Assembly (NCBI RefSeq): GCF_035189165.1
Contig: NZ_CP045246.1
Span: forward strand, 744,001-808,000
Source: Arthrobacter sp. JZ12
Lineage (GTDB): Bacteria > Actinomycetota > Actinomycetes > Actinomycetales > Micrococcaceae
DNA length: 64,000 nt
Reading direction: 5' to 3'
The translations under genes and the position numbers were made by a program. The first letter of the stretch is position 1, and each line of letters begins with the position of its first letter. Below the pieces are notes generated by a model that was not told where the DNA came from, did not search any database, and saw only the letters and a list, made by a program, of their open reading frames with translations. Positions 34,106 through 42,685 of the stretch are shown here, one piece after another.

Positions 34106-35059
34106 ATGGCGCGTTACCTGCTTACCAGGCTCTGGCAGTCAGCCCTCACGCTGCTGCTTGCCTCGATCGTGGTCTTCATCGGGGTGCGTCAGCTTCCAGG
34201 CGACCCTGCCCTGGCAATGGCCGGCGAAGAAGCGACGCCCGAACAGCTCGCCGCCATCCGCGCGGAAATGGGCCTCGACCAGCCCCTGTTCGTCCAGTAC
34301 TTCACGTTCATCGGCAACATCCTGCGCGGTGACTTCGGCGAGTCAACCCGTACTGGCACACCGGTGACGGAACTGATTGCGACCACGCTTCCCGTGACCC
34401 TGTGGCTGTCGGCGTACGCGATAGTGGTCGCCGTCGTCGTCGGAATTGTGTTCGGCGTAATCGCCGAACGCTACCGCGGGCGCTGGCCTGAGTGGATGGC
34501 CAACGGTTTCGCGCTCATCGGGCTCTCCGTACCGAACTTCTGGCTGGGAATTCTCGCCATCCTGTATCTGGCGGTGTTCCTCGGCTGGTTCCCGGCCTCA
34601 GGCTACGTCGATGTTGCCGCTGAACCCCTGCGCGGCATCTACTACCTGACCCTGCCGGCCATCATCCTCGGCACCGGCCTGGCGGCGGTGATCATGCGGC
34701 AGACACGCGCCTCGATGATCGAGACCATGAGCACTGATTACGTCCGGACAGCGCGCGCCAAGGGCCTGGGCCGCGGGCGCGTACTGATGCGGTACGGACT
34801 GCGGAACTCGCTGATCGTCGTTGTGACAATCGTCGGTCTCCAGCTCGGCGGGCTCATCTCGGGCGCCGTGGTCACCGAACGCATCTTCGCCCTCCCCGGC
34901 TTCGGCAAGCTCACCCTCGACGCCGTCTTCACCCGCGACTATCCGGTGATCCAGGCAGTGGTCCTCATCATCACGCTCAGCTATATCGTCATCAACCTCG
35001 CCGTGGACATTCTGTACTCCGTGGTCAACCCCAAAATCCGAGTCGGAGGAAGCAACTGA
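34106..35059 (+). CDS. ABC peptide importer permease, DppB type
   Basis: A 317-residue protein with six predicted helices, starting MARYLLTRLWQSALTLLL, which is the usual DppB N-terminus. The first external loop carries RQLPGDPALAMAGEEATPEQ. The ATPase-docking loop includes YVRTARAKGLGRGRVLMRYG. It follows the binding protein by 3 bp and overlaps the next permease by one base (TGATG). Confidence 0.92.
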   Translation: MARYLLTRLWQSALTLLLASIVVFIGVRQLPGDPALAMAGEEATPEQLAAIRAEMGLDQPLFVQYFTFIGNILRGDFGESTRTGTPVTELIATTLPVTLWLSAYAIVVAVVVGIVFGVIAERYRGRWPEWMANGFALIGLSVPNFWLGILAILYLAVFLGWFPASGYVDVAAEPLRGIYYLTLPAIILGTGLAAVIMRQTRASMIETMSTDYVRTARAKGLGRGRVLMRYGLRNSLIVVVTIVGLQLGGLISGAVVTERIFALPGFGKLTLDAVFTRDYPVIQAVVLIITLSYIVINLAVDILYSVVNPKIRVGGSN

Positions 35060-35958
35060 TGGCAATGACAGAAACCGTCACGACGACGGCCCACCCCTCA
35101 GAAGCCACGCTCGGATCCGGCCGGGGCCGGCTCTGGCGCCGCCTGCGCAGCAACCCACTCGGCATGACCGGTGCGGTGATGCTCGCCGTCGTCGTCCTGG
35201 CCGCGCTGCTCGCGCCGGTCATTGCACCCTATGACCCGGCGGAAGTGCACTTCGAGACCCCGTTCCAGAAACCCCTGACCGTCGGCTTCCTGCTCGGAAC
35301 CGATGACCTGGGCCGCGACATCTTCTCGCGCATGCTCTACGGAATGCAGGCCTCGCTGCAGGTGGGTTTCCTGTCGGTCCTGCTCGCAGTGCTCATCGGC
35401 ACGCCGCTCGGTCTGTTGGCCGGGTACCTGAAGGGATTCGACGCCGTAATCTCCCGACTCACGGACGTCACCCTCGCCTTCCCCTTCCTGATTATCGCCG
35501 TGGGACTGGCAGCAATCAGCGGACCGAGCCTTGCCAACGCCGCCATCGCATTGGGTATCGCACAGATCCCCACCATGATTCGAGTGGTACGCGGCGAGAC
35601 GCTGCGCATCAAGGAGAGCGACTTCGTCCTGGGCGCCAGGACCATGGACGCGTCGGGCCTGCGGATCATGCTGCAGCACGTCCTGCCGAACGCAACGTCT
35701 GCCATCATCGTGCAGGCCACCGTGATCATGCCCGTCGCGGTCATCGGCGAAGCTCTGCTGTCCTTCCTCGGCCTCGGCATTCAGCCGCCTACGCCCAGCC
35801 TCGGCATCATGCTCTCCGACGCGCAACAGTACATCTTCCGGTCGCCCACCGCCGCGATCTTCCCCGGAATCGCGATCGCCGTGATCTGCCTGGCATTCAA
35901 CCTGTTCGGCGATGCGCTGCGCGACGCCCTCGACCCCACCAACACCCGTCGAAAGTAG
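35059..35958 (+). CDS. ABC peptide importer permease, DppC type
   Basis: A 299-residue protein with six helices. It has the DppC-type LLGTDDLGRDIFSRMLYGMQ before helix 2 and the ATPase-docking part GARTMDASGLRIMLQHVLPN. GGAGG precedes the ATG, and its start overlaps the stop of the DppB gene. It pairs with that subunit to form the channel. Confidence 0.92.
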   Translation: MAMTETVTTTAHPSEATLGSGRGRLWRRLRSNPLGMTGAVMLAVVVLAALLAPVIAPYDPAEVHFETPFQKPLTVGFLLGTDDLGRDIFSRMLYGMQASLQVGFLSVLLAVLIGTPLGLLAGYLKGFDAVISRLTDVTLAFPFLIIAVGLAAISGPSLANAAIALGIAQIPTMIRVVRGETLRIKESDFVLGARTMDASGLRIMLQHVLPNATSAIIVQATVIMPVAVIGEALLSFLGLGIQPPTPSLGIMLSDAQQYIFRSPTAAIFPGIAIAVICLAFNLFGDALRDALDPTNTRRK

Positions 35959-35968
35959 ATTTGCCTCC

Positions 35969-37780
35969 ATGACCTCCTTCACACCTCCGGACCCGTTCAC
36001 CACGCGCCCCACCCTGCAGGGCAGCTTCGGTATGAGCGCCTCCACACACTGGCTGGCGACGGCGTCAGCGCAGGCCGTGCTGGAACGCGGCGGCAACGCG
36101 TTCGACGCGGCAGTAGCCGGAGCCTTCGTACTGCACGTCGTCGAACCGCACCTGAACGGTCCAGGGGGCGACATGACAGGTGTCTTCGCCACCGCCGACA
36201 ACCCATCAGAGCCCGTTGTCCTGATGGGACAGGGACCGGCACCGGCAGCTGCCACCCGCGAGCACTACCTGGCTGAAGGCCTGGAACTGGTGCCGGGCGC
36301 CGGTGCACTCGCCGCCGCGGTACCTGCCGCCGTCGACGCCTGGCTTCTGCTGCTGCGAGACCACGGCACGTGGGAACTCGGCGACGTGCTGGCCTTCGCC
36401 ATCGGTTATGCACGAAACGGGCACCCCATCGTGGGCCGCGTTGGTGCCACCATCAACGCGGTGAAGGACCTGTTCATCGAGCACTGGCCCACCTCCGCTG
36501 ACCTCTGGATGCCGGAGGGCCGGGTGCCCGCCGAAGGTGACATCGTCAAGAACGAGGCCTACGCGTCCGTGCTTGACCGCCTGGTCTCTGCTGGGTTGCC
36601 CGATTTGAGCAGGGAAGAGCGGATTGACGCCGCCCGCCGGGAGTGGCGCGAGGGCTTCGTGGCACAGGCCGCCGTCGAATTCATCAAGACACCCCACCGC
36701 CACTCCTCGGGCCAGGATCACGCGGGAGTGATGAGCCTTGAGGATTTCGCCGGGTTCGAAGCAGGCTACGAGCAGGCCGCGACTCTGCGGTTCCGGGGTT
36801 ACACCATCGCCAAGACCGGTCCCTGGGGGCAAGGCCCGGCGCTGCTGCAGACCCTCGCCATCCTCGACGGATTCGACGACGAACGGCTGGACCCTTCCAC
36901 CGCCGTCGGCGCGCACACCATCCTGGAAGCACAGAAGCTTGCCATCGCCGACCGCGAGGCCTACTACGGCGACGCGGACGTACCGCTGGACTACCTGCTT
37001 TCCGCCGAGTACGCCGAACAGCGACGCGCACTCATCACCGACCGCGCGTCGGTCGAGTTCCGGCCCGGAACCGTCCCCGGCCACAGCCCGTTCATCCCGC
37101 CGCTCCGCACCGAGTACACACCGCCGGCCCTCGCCGGAAAGCTGGCATTCGCCGGCGTAGGGGAGCCGACCGTCTCGCGTAGCGGTGAGACGCGCGGCGA
37201 CACCTGCCACATCGACGTCGTCGACAAGTGGGGCAACATGGTCTCCGCAACGCCTTCGGGAGGCTGGCTGCAGTCGTCACCGACCATTCCGGAGCTCGGC
37301 TTCTGCCTCGGCTCACGATTGCAGATGACTTGGCTCGAGGAGGGCGCGCCGTCGTCCCTGGAACCCGGCAAGCGTCCGCGCACCACCCTCACGCCCACCC
37401 TGATCCTGAAGGACGGCAAGCCTGTGGTCGCACTCGGCTCCCCGGGCGGCGACCAGCAGGACCAGTGGCAGTTGCTCTATATCCTGCGCACCATCGTCGG
37501 CGGCTACACACCCCAGCAAGCCATTGATGCGCCCTCACTGCATACGACGTCGATCCCCGGTTCATTCTGGCCCCGCACCTGGGAACCCGGCGGCGCGGTG
37601 GTCGAGGACAGGCTCGGCGACGAGGTCATTGCAGACCTGGAAGCGCGCGGCCACACCGTAACCCGGGCAGGGGATTGGGCACTTGGGCGCCTGTCCTCGG
37701 TAGTAAGCGATCCATCCACCGGCGTGCTGATGGCCGCCGCCAACCCGCGAGGAGCGCAGGGCTATGCAGCAGGACGCTAA
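35969..37780 (+). CDS. Gamma-glutamyltransferase-like Ntn hydrolase, cytoplasmic
   Basis: A 603-residue protein. It begins with GMSASTHWLATASAQAVLERGG, followed by NAFDAAVAGAFVLHVVEPH, which is the GGT large-subunit start. The autocleavage nucleophile is T412 in RGDTCHIDVVDKWGN, preceding the small subunit; the end region has LGSPGGDQQDQWQLLY. GGT enzymes cleave or transfer the gamma-glutamyl bond. No signal peptide is present, unlike most bacterial GGTs, so it should act on imported substrate. It sits between the permeases and the ATPase of a peptide importer, which supports that idea. Close relatives act on other amides (acylases), so specificity is open. Confidence 0.85.
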   Translation: MTSFTPPDPFTTRPTLQGSFGMSASTHWLATASAQAVLERGGNAFDAAVAGAFVLHVVEPHLNGPGGDMTGVFATADNPSEPVVLMGQGPAPAAATREHYLAEGLELVPGAGALAAAVPAAVDAWLLLLRDHGTWELGDVLAFAIGYARNGHPIVGRVGATINAVKDLFIEHWPTSADLWMPEGRVPAEGDIVKNEAYASVLDRLVSAGLPDLSREERIDAARREWREGFVAQAAVEFIKTPHRHSSGQDHAGVMSLEDFAGFEAGYEQAATLRFRGYTIAKTGPWGQGPALLQTLAILDGFDDERLDPSTAVGAHTILEAQKLAIADREAYYGDADVPLDYLLSAEYAEQRRALITDRASVEFRPGTVPGHSPFIPPLRTEYTPPALAGKLAFAGVGEPTVSRSGETRGDTCHIDVVDKWGNMVSATPSGGWLQSSPTIPELGFCLGSRLQMTWLEEGAPSSLEPGKRPRTTLTPTLILKDGKPVVALGSPGGDQQDQWQLLYILRTIVGGYTPQQAIDAPSLHTTSIPGSFWPRTWEPGGAVVEDRLGDEVIADLEARGHTVTRAGDWALGRLSSVVSDPSTGVLMAAANPRGAQGYAAGR

Positions 37781-39401
37781 GGAAACGATGCTCAGCATCA
37801 GCAACCTCGAGGTGAGCTTCGGTGACATCCCGGTGCTGCACCGGGTCAGCTTCGACCTGAAGAAGGGCGAACGCGTGGCGATCGTCGGCCAGTCTGGCTC
37901 CGGCAAGTCCACCACCATCGCCGCCGTCCTGCGCCTGCTTCCCGGACTAGGAAGCATCACCGGCGGTTCCATCAGGCTGGTCAGCGGAGCCGACGCCGTC
38001 GACATCGCTGCAGCGTCCGAGGCAGAAATGCGGTCGATCCGCGGCACGCGTCTCGGACTGGTACCCCAAGACCCCATGTCCAACCTCAACCCATCCATGA
38101 AGGTCGGCGCCCAGATCGCCGATGCACTGAAAAGCAACGGCATGCGTGGACGGGCTGAGGTGCAGCGCCGGGTTGTTGAGCTGATGACGGAAGCCGGCAT
38201 CCCCGATGCGGAACGCCGCTCGGGCCAGTATCCGCATGAGTTCTCCGGCGGAATGCGCCAGCGTGTGCTGATTGCCGTCGCCCTGGCGGGTGAGCCTGAC
38301 CTGCTGATCGCGGATGAGCCGACGTCGGCCCTCGACGTGACGGTACAGCGCCAGATCCTGAACCACCTGCAGACCCTCGTCGACGCACGCGGCACCTCAC
38401 TGCTGTTCGTCACCCATGACCTGGGCCTCGCCGCCGACCGCACCGACCGCATCATCGTCATGGCCGAAGGTCGCATCGTCGAGGTCGGCACACCGCGCGA
38501 AATCCTCCTCAACCCGCAGGAGGAGTACACGCGGAAGCTGGTCGCAGCGGCTCCCTCAGTGACTGCCGCACTTCAGATGGAGGTGCCGGGAGCTGCAGCG
38601 GCTTCCTCCGCCGCACCCGCGCCCATCCTCGAGGTTCGGGACCTGTGCAAGGAGTTCGCCCTTCGCGGCCAGCGCGGGGGTACGGTCCGCGCAGTGGACA
38701 ACGTCTCCTTCACAGTGAAACGGGGCACAACGACCGCCGTCGTGGGTGAATCAGGCTCGGGCAAGACCACGGTGGCACGCATCATCCTCGGCCTGGAGAC
38801 CGCTACTGCGGGTCAGGCGCTCATCGACGGCAAGAGCATCACGGACAGCAGGGGAGCCGAACGGCGAGCCCTTCGCAGGATGGTACAGCCGGTTTTCCAG
38901 GACCCGTATGGATCGCTGGATCCCACCCACAGTATCGAACGCCTAATCGATGAGCCGCTGCGCATCTTCCGCGTGGGGGACAAGGAAAGCCGACGACGCC
39001 GCGTGGCTGAGCTGCTTGACCAGGTCGCCCTGCCGCACGCGGTGGCACAGCGTCGTCCCAACGAACTGTCCGGCGGACAGCGGCAACGGGTTGCAATCGC
39101 TCGTGCGCTGGCGCTGGAACCGGAACTGATCATCTGCGATGAAGCCGTCTCCGCACTTGACGTGCTGGTGCAGGACCAGATCCTCAATCTCCTGGCCGAT
39201 CTGCAGGATAGGCTGGGACTGACCTACCTTTTCATCACCCATGATCTCGCTGTGGTCCGTCAGATCGCGCACAACGTGCTGGTGATGAAGTCGGGCTCCG
39301 TGGTGGAGGAAGGCACCGTCGACAAGGTGTTCCTCCGCCCTGAAGCCCAGTACACCGAGGAGCTACTTGGAGCAATCCCGGGGGCAAGCTTTGCCGCCTG
39401 A
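37764..39401 (+). CDS. ABC peptide importer, two ATPase domains fused (DppD-DppF type)
   Basis: A 545-residue protein with two ATPase domains. The first has Walker A GQSGSGKST, signature FSGGMRQR and Walker B LLIADEPTSA. The second has Walker A GESGSGKTT, signature LSGGQRQR and LIICDEAVSALD. An alanine-rich linker joins them near residue 275. It overlaps the transferase gene by 17 bp and powers the importer encoded upstream. Fusion of the two ATPases is common in actinobacterial peptide importers. Confidence 0.93.
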   Translation: MQQDAKETMLSISNLEVSFGDIPVLHRVSFDLKKGERVAIVGQSGSGKSTTIAAVLRLLPGLGSITGGSIRLVSGADAVDIAAASEAEMRSIRGTRLGLVPQDPMSNLNPSMKVGAQIADALKSNGMRGRAEVQRRVVELMTEAGIPDAERRSGQYPHEFSGGMRQRVLIAVALAGEPDLLIADEPTSALDVTVQRQILNHLQTLVDARGTSLLFVTHDLGLAADRTDRIIVMAEGRIVEVGTPREILLNPQEEYTRKLVAAAPSVTAALQMEVPGAAAASSAAPAPILEVRDLCKEFALRGQRGGTVRAVDNVSFTVKRGTTTAVVGESGSGKTTVARIILGLETATAGQALIDGKSITDSRGAERRALRRMVQPVFQDPYGSLDPTHSIERLIDEPLRIFRVGDKESRRRRVAELLDQVALPHAVAQRRPNELSGGQRQRVAIARALALEPELIICDEAVSALDVLVQDQILNLLADLQDRLGLTYLFITHDLAVVRQIAHNVLVMKSGSVVEEGTVDKVFLRPEAQYTEELLGAIPGASFAA

Positions 39402-40104
39402 CACTGGAGGACAGCGGGGCGCCGATGAGGACACCCCGCCGAAGCAGCGCGTCCAGGATGAGATCCGCAGGGATATCATCTTCGGTACGCTGCCGCCCGG
39501 CACTCGTGTAACAGAGACCGCGCTTGCAACCAAGTACGGAATTTCACGCGTACCCGTACGGGAAGCCTTGCGCGCCCTCGAGGCGGAGGGCTTTGTTGAA
39601 TCGAAGCCCTACGCCGGGTCCACCGTCTCCAAGATTCCTGTCGATGACGCTGAGGACCTGTTCTTTGTCCGGGAGGCGCTGGAGTCGGCCACAGCCCGGC
39701 GGGCAGCACGGCGGGCTGCGGCGCAGTTCGATTTAGGTGCGCCAAGCGCGGACTGGTGGCAGGCCCGCAAGGCGCTCGCCGGTATCCTGGACGAGGGGGA
39801 CCGGGCCGTTGCACAGAACCGGTTGGAACTTCTTCCCGAACTCAATATCCGCTTCCACCTCGGGGTGGCCGAGTTGAGCGGGAGCGCCTCGCTGACCGCC
39901 CTGTTGCGGCAGATCGCCGGCAAGATCGAGTGGCTGTACGCGACCGACGTGGACACCCGCGGCAAGGAGTCCTGGGGCGAACACCGCACCATCCTGGCCG
40001 CTATCGACGCCGGCAACTTCGCGGAAGCGGAGCGGCTGATGGCTCACCATGTGCACCAGTCCAAGGAAGGCTATCTGGACCGGTTCGCCTCCGAGGTCGG
40101 CTGA
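39367..40104 (+). CDS. GntR-family regulator, FadR/FCD subgroup
   Basis: A 245-residue protein. The winged helix spans about 25-95: VQDEIRRDIIFGTLPPGTRV and YGISRVPVREALRALEAEGF. An all-helical FCD effector domain follows, with metal-site histidines such as NIRFHLGVAE, WGEHRTILAA and MAHHVHQSKEG. It starts at TTG with GAGGAG upstream and overlaps the ATPase gene by 35 bp. As the last gene of the importer operon it probably controls it in response to the imported compound or a product. The start codon is uncertain because no ATG occurs near. Confidence 0.88.
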   Translation: MEQSRGQALPPDTGGQRGADEDTPPKQRVQDEIRRDIIFGTLPPGTRVTETALATKYGISRVPVREALRALEAEGFVESKPYAGSTVSKIPVDDAEDLFFVREALESATARRAARRAAAQFDLGAPSADWWQARKALAGILDEGDRAVAQNRLELLPELNIRFHLGVAELSGSASLTALLRQIAGKIEWLYATDVDTRGKESWGEHRTILAAIDAGNFAEAERLMAHHVHQSKEGYLDRFASEVG

Positions 40105-40167
40105 GCCAGGCAGATCCGGGCCGGGCCGTAGCTTCCGGCCGTCAGTTCCCGGGCGGAGAGAAACGCC

Positions 40168-41424
40168 CTACAGGAAGGGACGCAGCGGCGCGAGGATGGC
40201 CTCGCTGATCCGCGCCACGATGTGGCGGCTGTTCCACTCCTCAAGCCCAAGCTCACGGCAGTTGCTGCTGTCGATCTCGAAGATCTTCTCCATGTCGGCG
40301 GCCAGGCGACGGTCGAAGAGTTCGATGTTGATCTCGTAGTTGCCGGTGAGGCTGAGGCGGTCGATGTTGGCGGTGCCCACGGTGGTCCACTCGCCGTCGA
40401 CCGTTGCGGTCTTCGCATGGATCATCGCGTTCTGGTACAGCAGGACCTTCACCCCGGCCCGGAGAAGGGCTGAATAGAATCCGCGGGACAGCCAGTCAGA
40501 CACCACGTGATTCGAGTCCTCGGGCAGGATCACCCGAACGTCAACGCCGCGCTTGCTGGCCCGCAGCAGGGCTTCGAGGATCTGCTGGTCCGGGATGAAG
40601 TAGGCAGTGGTGATGTAGATGTGGCTGTGCGCACGGTTGATCGCATCGAGGTAGACACCGCGAATAGGGAACACCAGGTTCGCCGGGATGTTGTTCACCG
40701 CACGGAGCCGCGGTTCCCAGAATTCGGCGCTGGTCTCTTCCAGTTCCCGGTGGCGCTGGGTCGGAGCCGAATTCCAGAACGCCACAAAAGCCTGGCGCAG
40801 CTCCCAAACGGACTTGCCCTCAAGCTTCAGGTGGGTGTCTCGCCACTTGGATGCATACAGGGAGCCGATGTTATAGCCGCCCACATATCCGATGGAGTCA
40901 TCCACCACCAGAATCTTCCGGTGGTCGAATCCCGTGCCCCGGATGTTGGTGAACAGGATCGAAGGCCGCACCAAGGGAAACCGGAAGACCTCGATGTCCG
41001 GATGGAACCGGTAGAACGACGGGGGAACCACCAGGTTCGCGAAGCCGTCGTAGATGACGTACACCTTCACACCGCGTTCGGCGGCCTCGTTCAACGCATC
41101 CTTGAACTGGCGGCCGATCGCGTCGCCCTTCCAAATGTACGTTTCGAGCATGATCGTGTGCTTGGCGCCCTGGATGGCGTCCAGCATGTCCTCATAGAGA
41201 TCGTGCCCGTAGGTAAAGACGGTGGTGCTCGAGCCGGCAACCTCGGACTCGAACGTCCCTGGGTGGGGAAATCCTGGACGCTTGCTGCGCAGCTTCTTCT
41301 GAACCGCATCCACCAGCACGATGACGGCAATCACCGCTGCCTGCACGGTGGCGAACGCCATGGTGGCCCGCACCAGCAGCGACCGGGTCAGGGCAAATAG
41401 ATGGAGGCGGCGAAGGGTGCGCAT
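40168..41424 (-). CDS. Phospholipase D-like / cardiolipin synthase-type protein
   Basis: A 418-residue protein with one N-terminal hydrophobic segment at about 22-40 and two HKD motifs: H168-K170-D175 (FDHRKILVVDD) and H336-K338-D343 (IHAKTATVDG). The layout matches bacterial cardiolipin synthases of the Cls type, which join two phosphatidylglycerols. It is membrane-bound on the cytoplasmic side. Other PLD enzymes cannot be excluded. It converges on the GntR gene and stands alone as a transcription unit. Confidence 0.88.
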   Translation of the reverse strand: MRTLRRLHLFALTRSLLVRATMAFATVQAAVIAVIVLVDAVQKKLRSKRPGFPHPGTFESEVAGSSTTVFTYGHDLYEDMLDAIQGAKHTIMLETYIWKGDAIGRQFKDALNEAAERGVKVYVIYDGFANLVVPPSFYRFHPDIEVFRFPLVRPSILFTNIRGTGFDHRKILVVDDSIGYVGGYNIGSLYASKWRDTHLKLEGKSVWELRQAFVAFWNSAPTQRHRELEETSAEFWEPRLRAVNNIPANLVFPIRGVYLDAINRAHSHIYITTAYFIPDQQILEALLRASKRGVDVRVILPEDSNHVVSDWLSRGFYSALLRAGVKVLLYQNAMIHAKTATVDGEWTTVGTANIDRLSLTGNYEINIELFDRRLAADMEKIFEIDSSNCRELGLEEWNSRHIVARISEAILAPLRPFL

Positions 41425-41483
41425 GGGTCTAAGCCTATAGACCCGCGGGACGCGGCTCGCACGTTGCCGGAAAAGGTGACTGG

Positions 41484-42128
41484 TCAGGGCTGGGTTCCCA
41501 CACGGGCTGGGGGATTGTGCCCGGGGCAGACCCAGCCCACGGTCCCGCCGTCGATCAGCTCCTGCAGTGCCGCCGTCGTTCTGGCTGCCAACGGATTGTC
41601 GCTGTTCAGGGCCGCGTAGAAGCGCTCAATCCGGCCATCGCGGTGCACCCGTACCGCGTCACCGGTGAACATGACATCGCCGAATTGGAAGGCAATCTGC
41701 CCTGGAGTGTGACCAGGGATGGGAAAAGTCTTCACACCCTCGAACAGGTCACGTTCGCCGTCGAGCTCAGACACCGAATCGGGAAGCCTGGTGGGCATCA
41801 GCCTGAACAGGACACGGCGGAAGCGGGTAGGCGGCGGCACGTCCCGGCGCAGGATCGCCGCATCCGCGGCCCCGAGCCACACGGTTGCACCCAACTCACG
41901 CTGCAGGCGAAGAGCCACCTGGGCGTGGTCGGCGTCGTAGTGGGTGAGCAGTATGTCGGTGACCGGGCCGATAATCGGGCCCGCATCCCGTAGTTCACCC
42001 AGCAGGCTGTCGAAGGCACCGTCCATGCCGGGATCAACGACGGCGGTGTGCTCACCCGCCCGGATAAGGTATCCGTTGGCGCCGCGCGAACGCTGCAACT
42101 GGTAGCAGTTGGTGGTGATGGTTCGCAC
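41484..42128 (-). CDS. MBL-fold metallo-hydrolase
   Basis: A 214-residue protein with the metal motif THYDADHA (H63, D65, D67, H68), IPGHTPGQ as the next histidine and MFTGDAV with the bridging aspartate. The fold includes glyoxalase II, lactonases and thioesterases; the substrate is unknown. It starts at GTG overlapping the stop of the lipoprotein gene by one base, so it is coupled to the kinase-lipoprotein pair upstream. Confidence 0.85.
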   Translation of the reverse strand: MRTITTNCYQLQRSRGANGYLIRAGEHTAVVDPGMDGAFDSLLGELRDAGPIIGPVTDILLTHYDADHAQVALRLQRELGATVWLGAADAAILRRDVPPPTRFRRVLFRLMPTRLPDSVSELDGERDLFEGVKTFPIPGHTPGQIAFQFGDVMFTGDAVRVHRDGRIERFYAALNSDNPLAARTTAALQELIDGGTVGWVCPGHNPPARVGTQP

Positions 42129-42685
42129 TAGTCGTCGCCCTTTTCGAGTTCCTCCTGCTGCTCCTCCTGTTGCTTCTCAAGTTCCTTCTGCTGCTCTTCG
42201 GCCTGTTTCTGGGCCTCCTTGGCTTCCTCCTCAGCGCGCTTCTGCGCCTCCTTGGCGGCCTCCTCCGCGGCGTCCCTTTCGCGTTCCTCCCGGGATCCGC
42301 TGTCCTCGTTCAGACGGGAGGGGGCAGGAGCGGCCGGTGGCGCCTCCAGCGTCGGCGGTGCGGTGGTGGTGGCCGGCGCGGGCTTCTCGGTGGCTTGCGT
42401 GGCGGGCTTCACCGACTCAAGGAAGGCATCGATATTCGCCTGGATGCGTTGGGCACGGCCGGGGGTGACGGCGCCGGAAGCAGTTGCCTGCTCGACCTCG
42501 GCCCTGAGGGCCGTTGCCTGTTCCATGGCGGCTTCCACGTTGCCTTCCTTCGTGACCGTGGCGATTTCACGCACCTTCACCTGCAGGGATTCAGCTGTGC
42601 CGGCCTCGATCGACGTCGGACCGCTGCACGCACCCAGTGCAGGCAGCGTCAGCGCCAGGGCAAGGATCCATCTGCTGTTTCTCAT
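42128..42685 (-). CDS. Lipoprotein with glutamate/lysine/glutamine-rich coiled-coil tail
   Basis: A 185-residue protein with a lipobox ALGAC, so the mature part is lipid-anchored outside the membrane. A helical region covers about 28-95, followed by a Pro/Ala/Thr linker and, from residue about 128, a coiled coil made of repeats such as AAKEAQKRAEEEAKEAQKQA. I cannot name a family. Its ATG overlaps the kinase stop in ATGA, so it is translated together with the kinase and is a natural candidate for a partner or a kinase-linked envelope sensor. An upstream frame extension is unconserved. Confidence 0.75.
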   Translation of the reverse strand: MRNSRWILALALTLPALGACSGPTSIEAGTAESLQVKVREIATVTKEGNVEAAMEQATALRAEVEQATASGAVTPGRAQRIQANIDAFLESVKPATQATEKPAPATTTAPPTLEAPPAAPAPSRLNEDSGSREERERDAAEEAAKEAQKRAEEEAKEAQKQAEEQQKELEKQQEEQQEELEKGDD

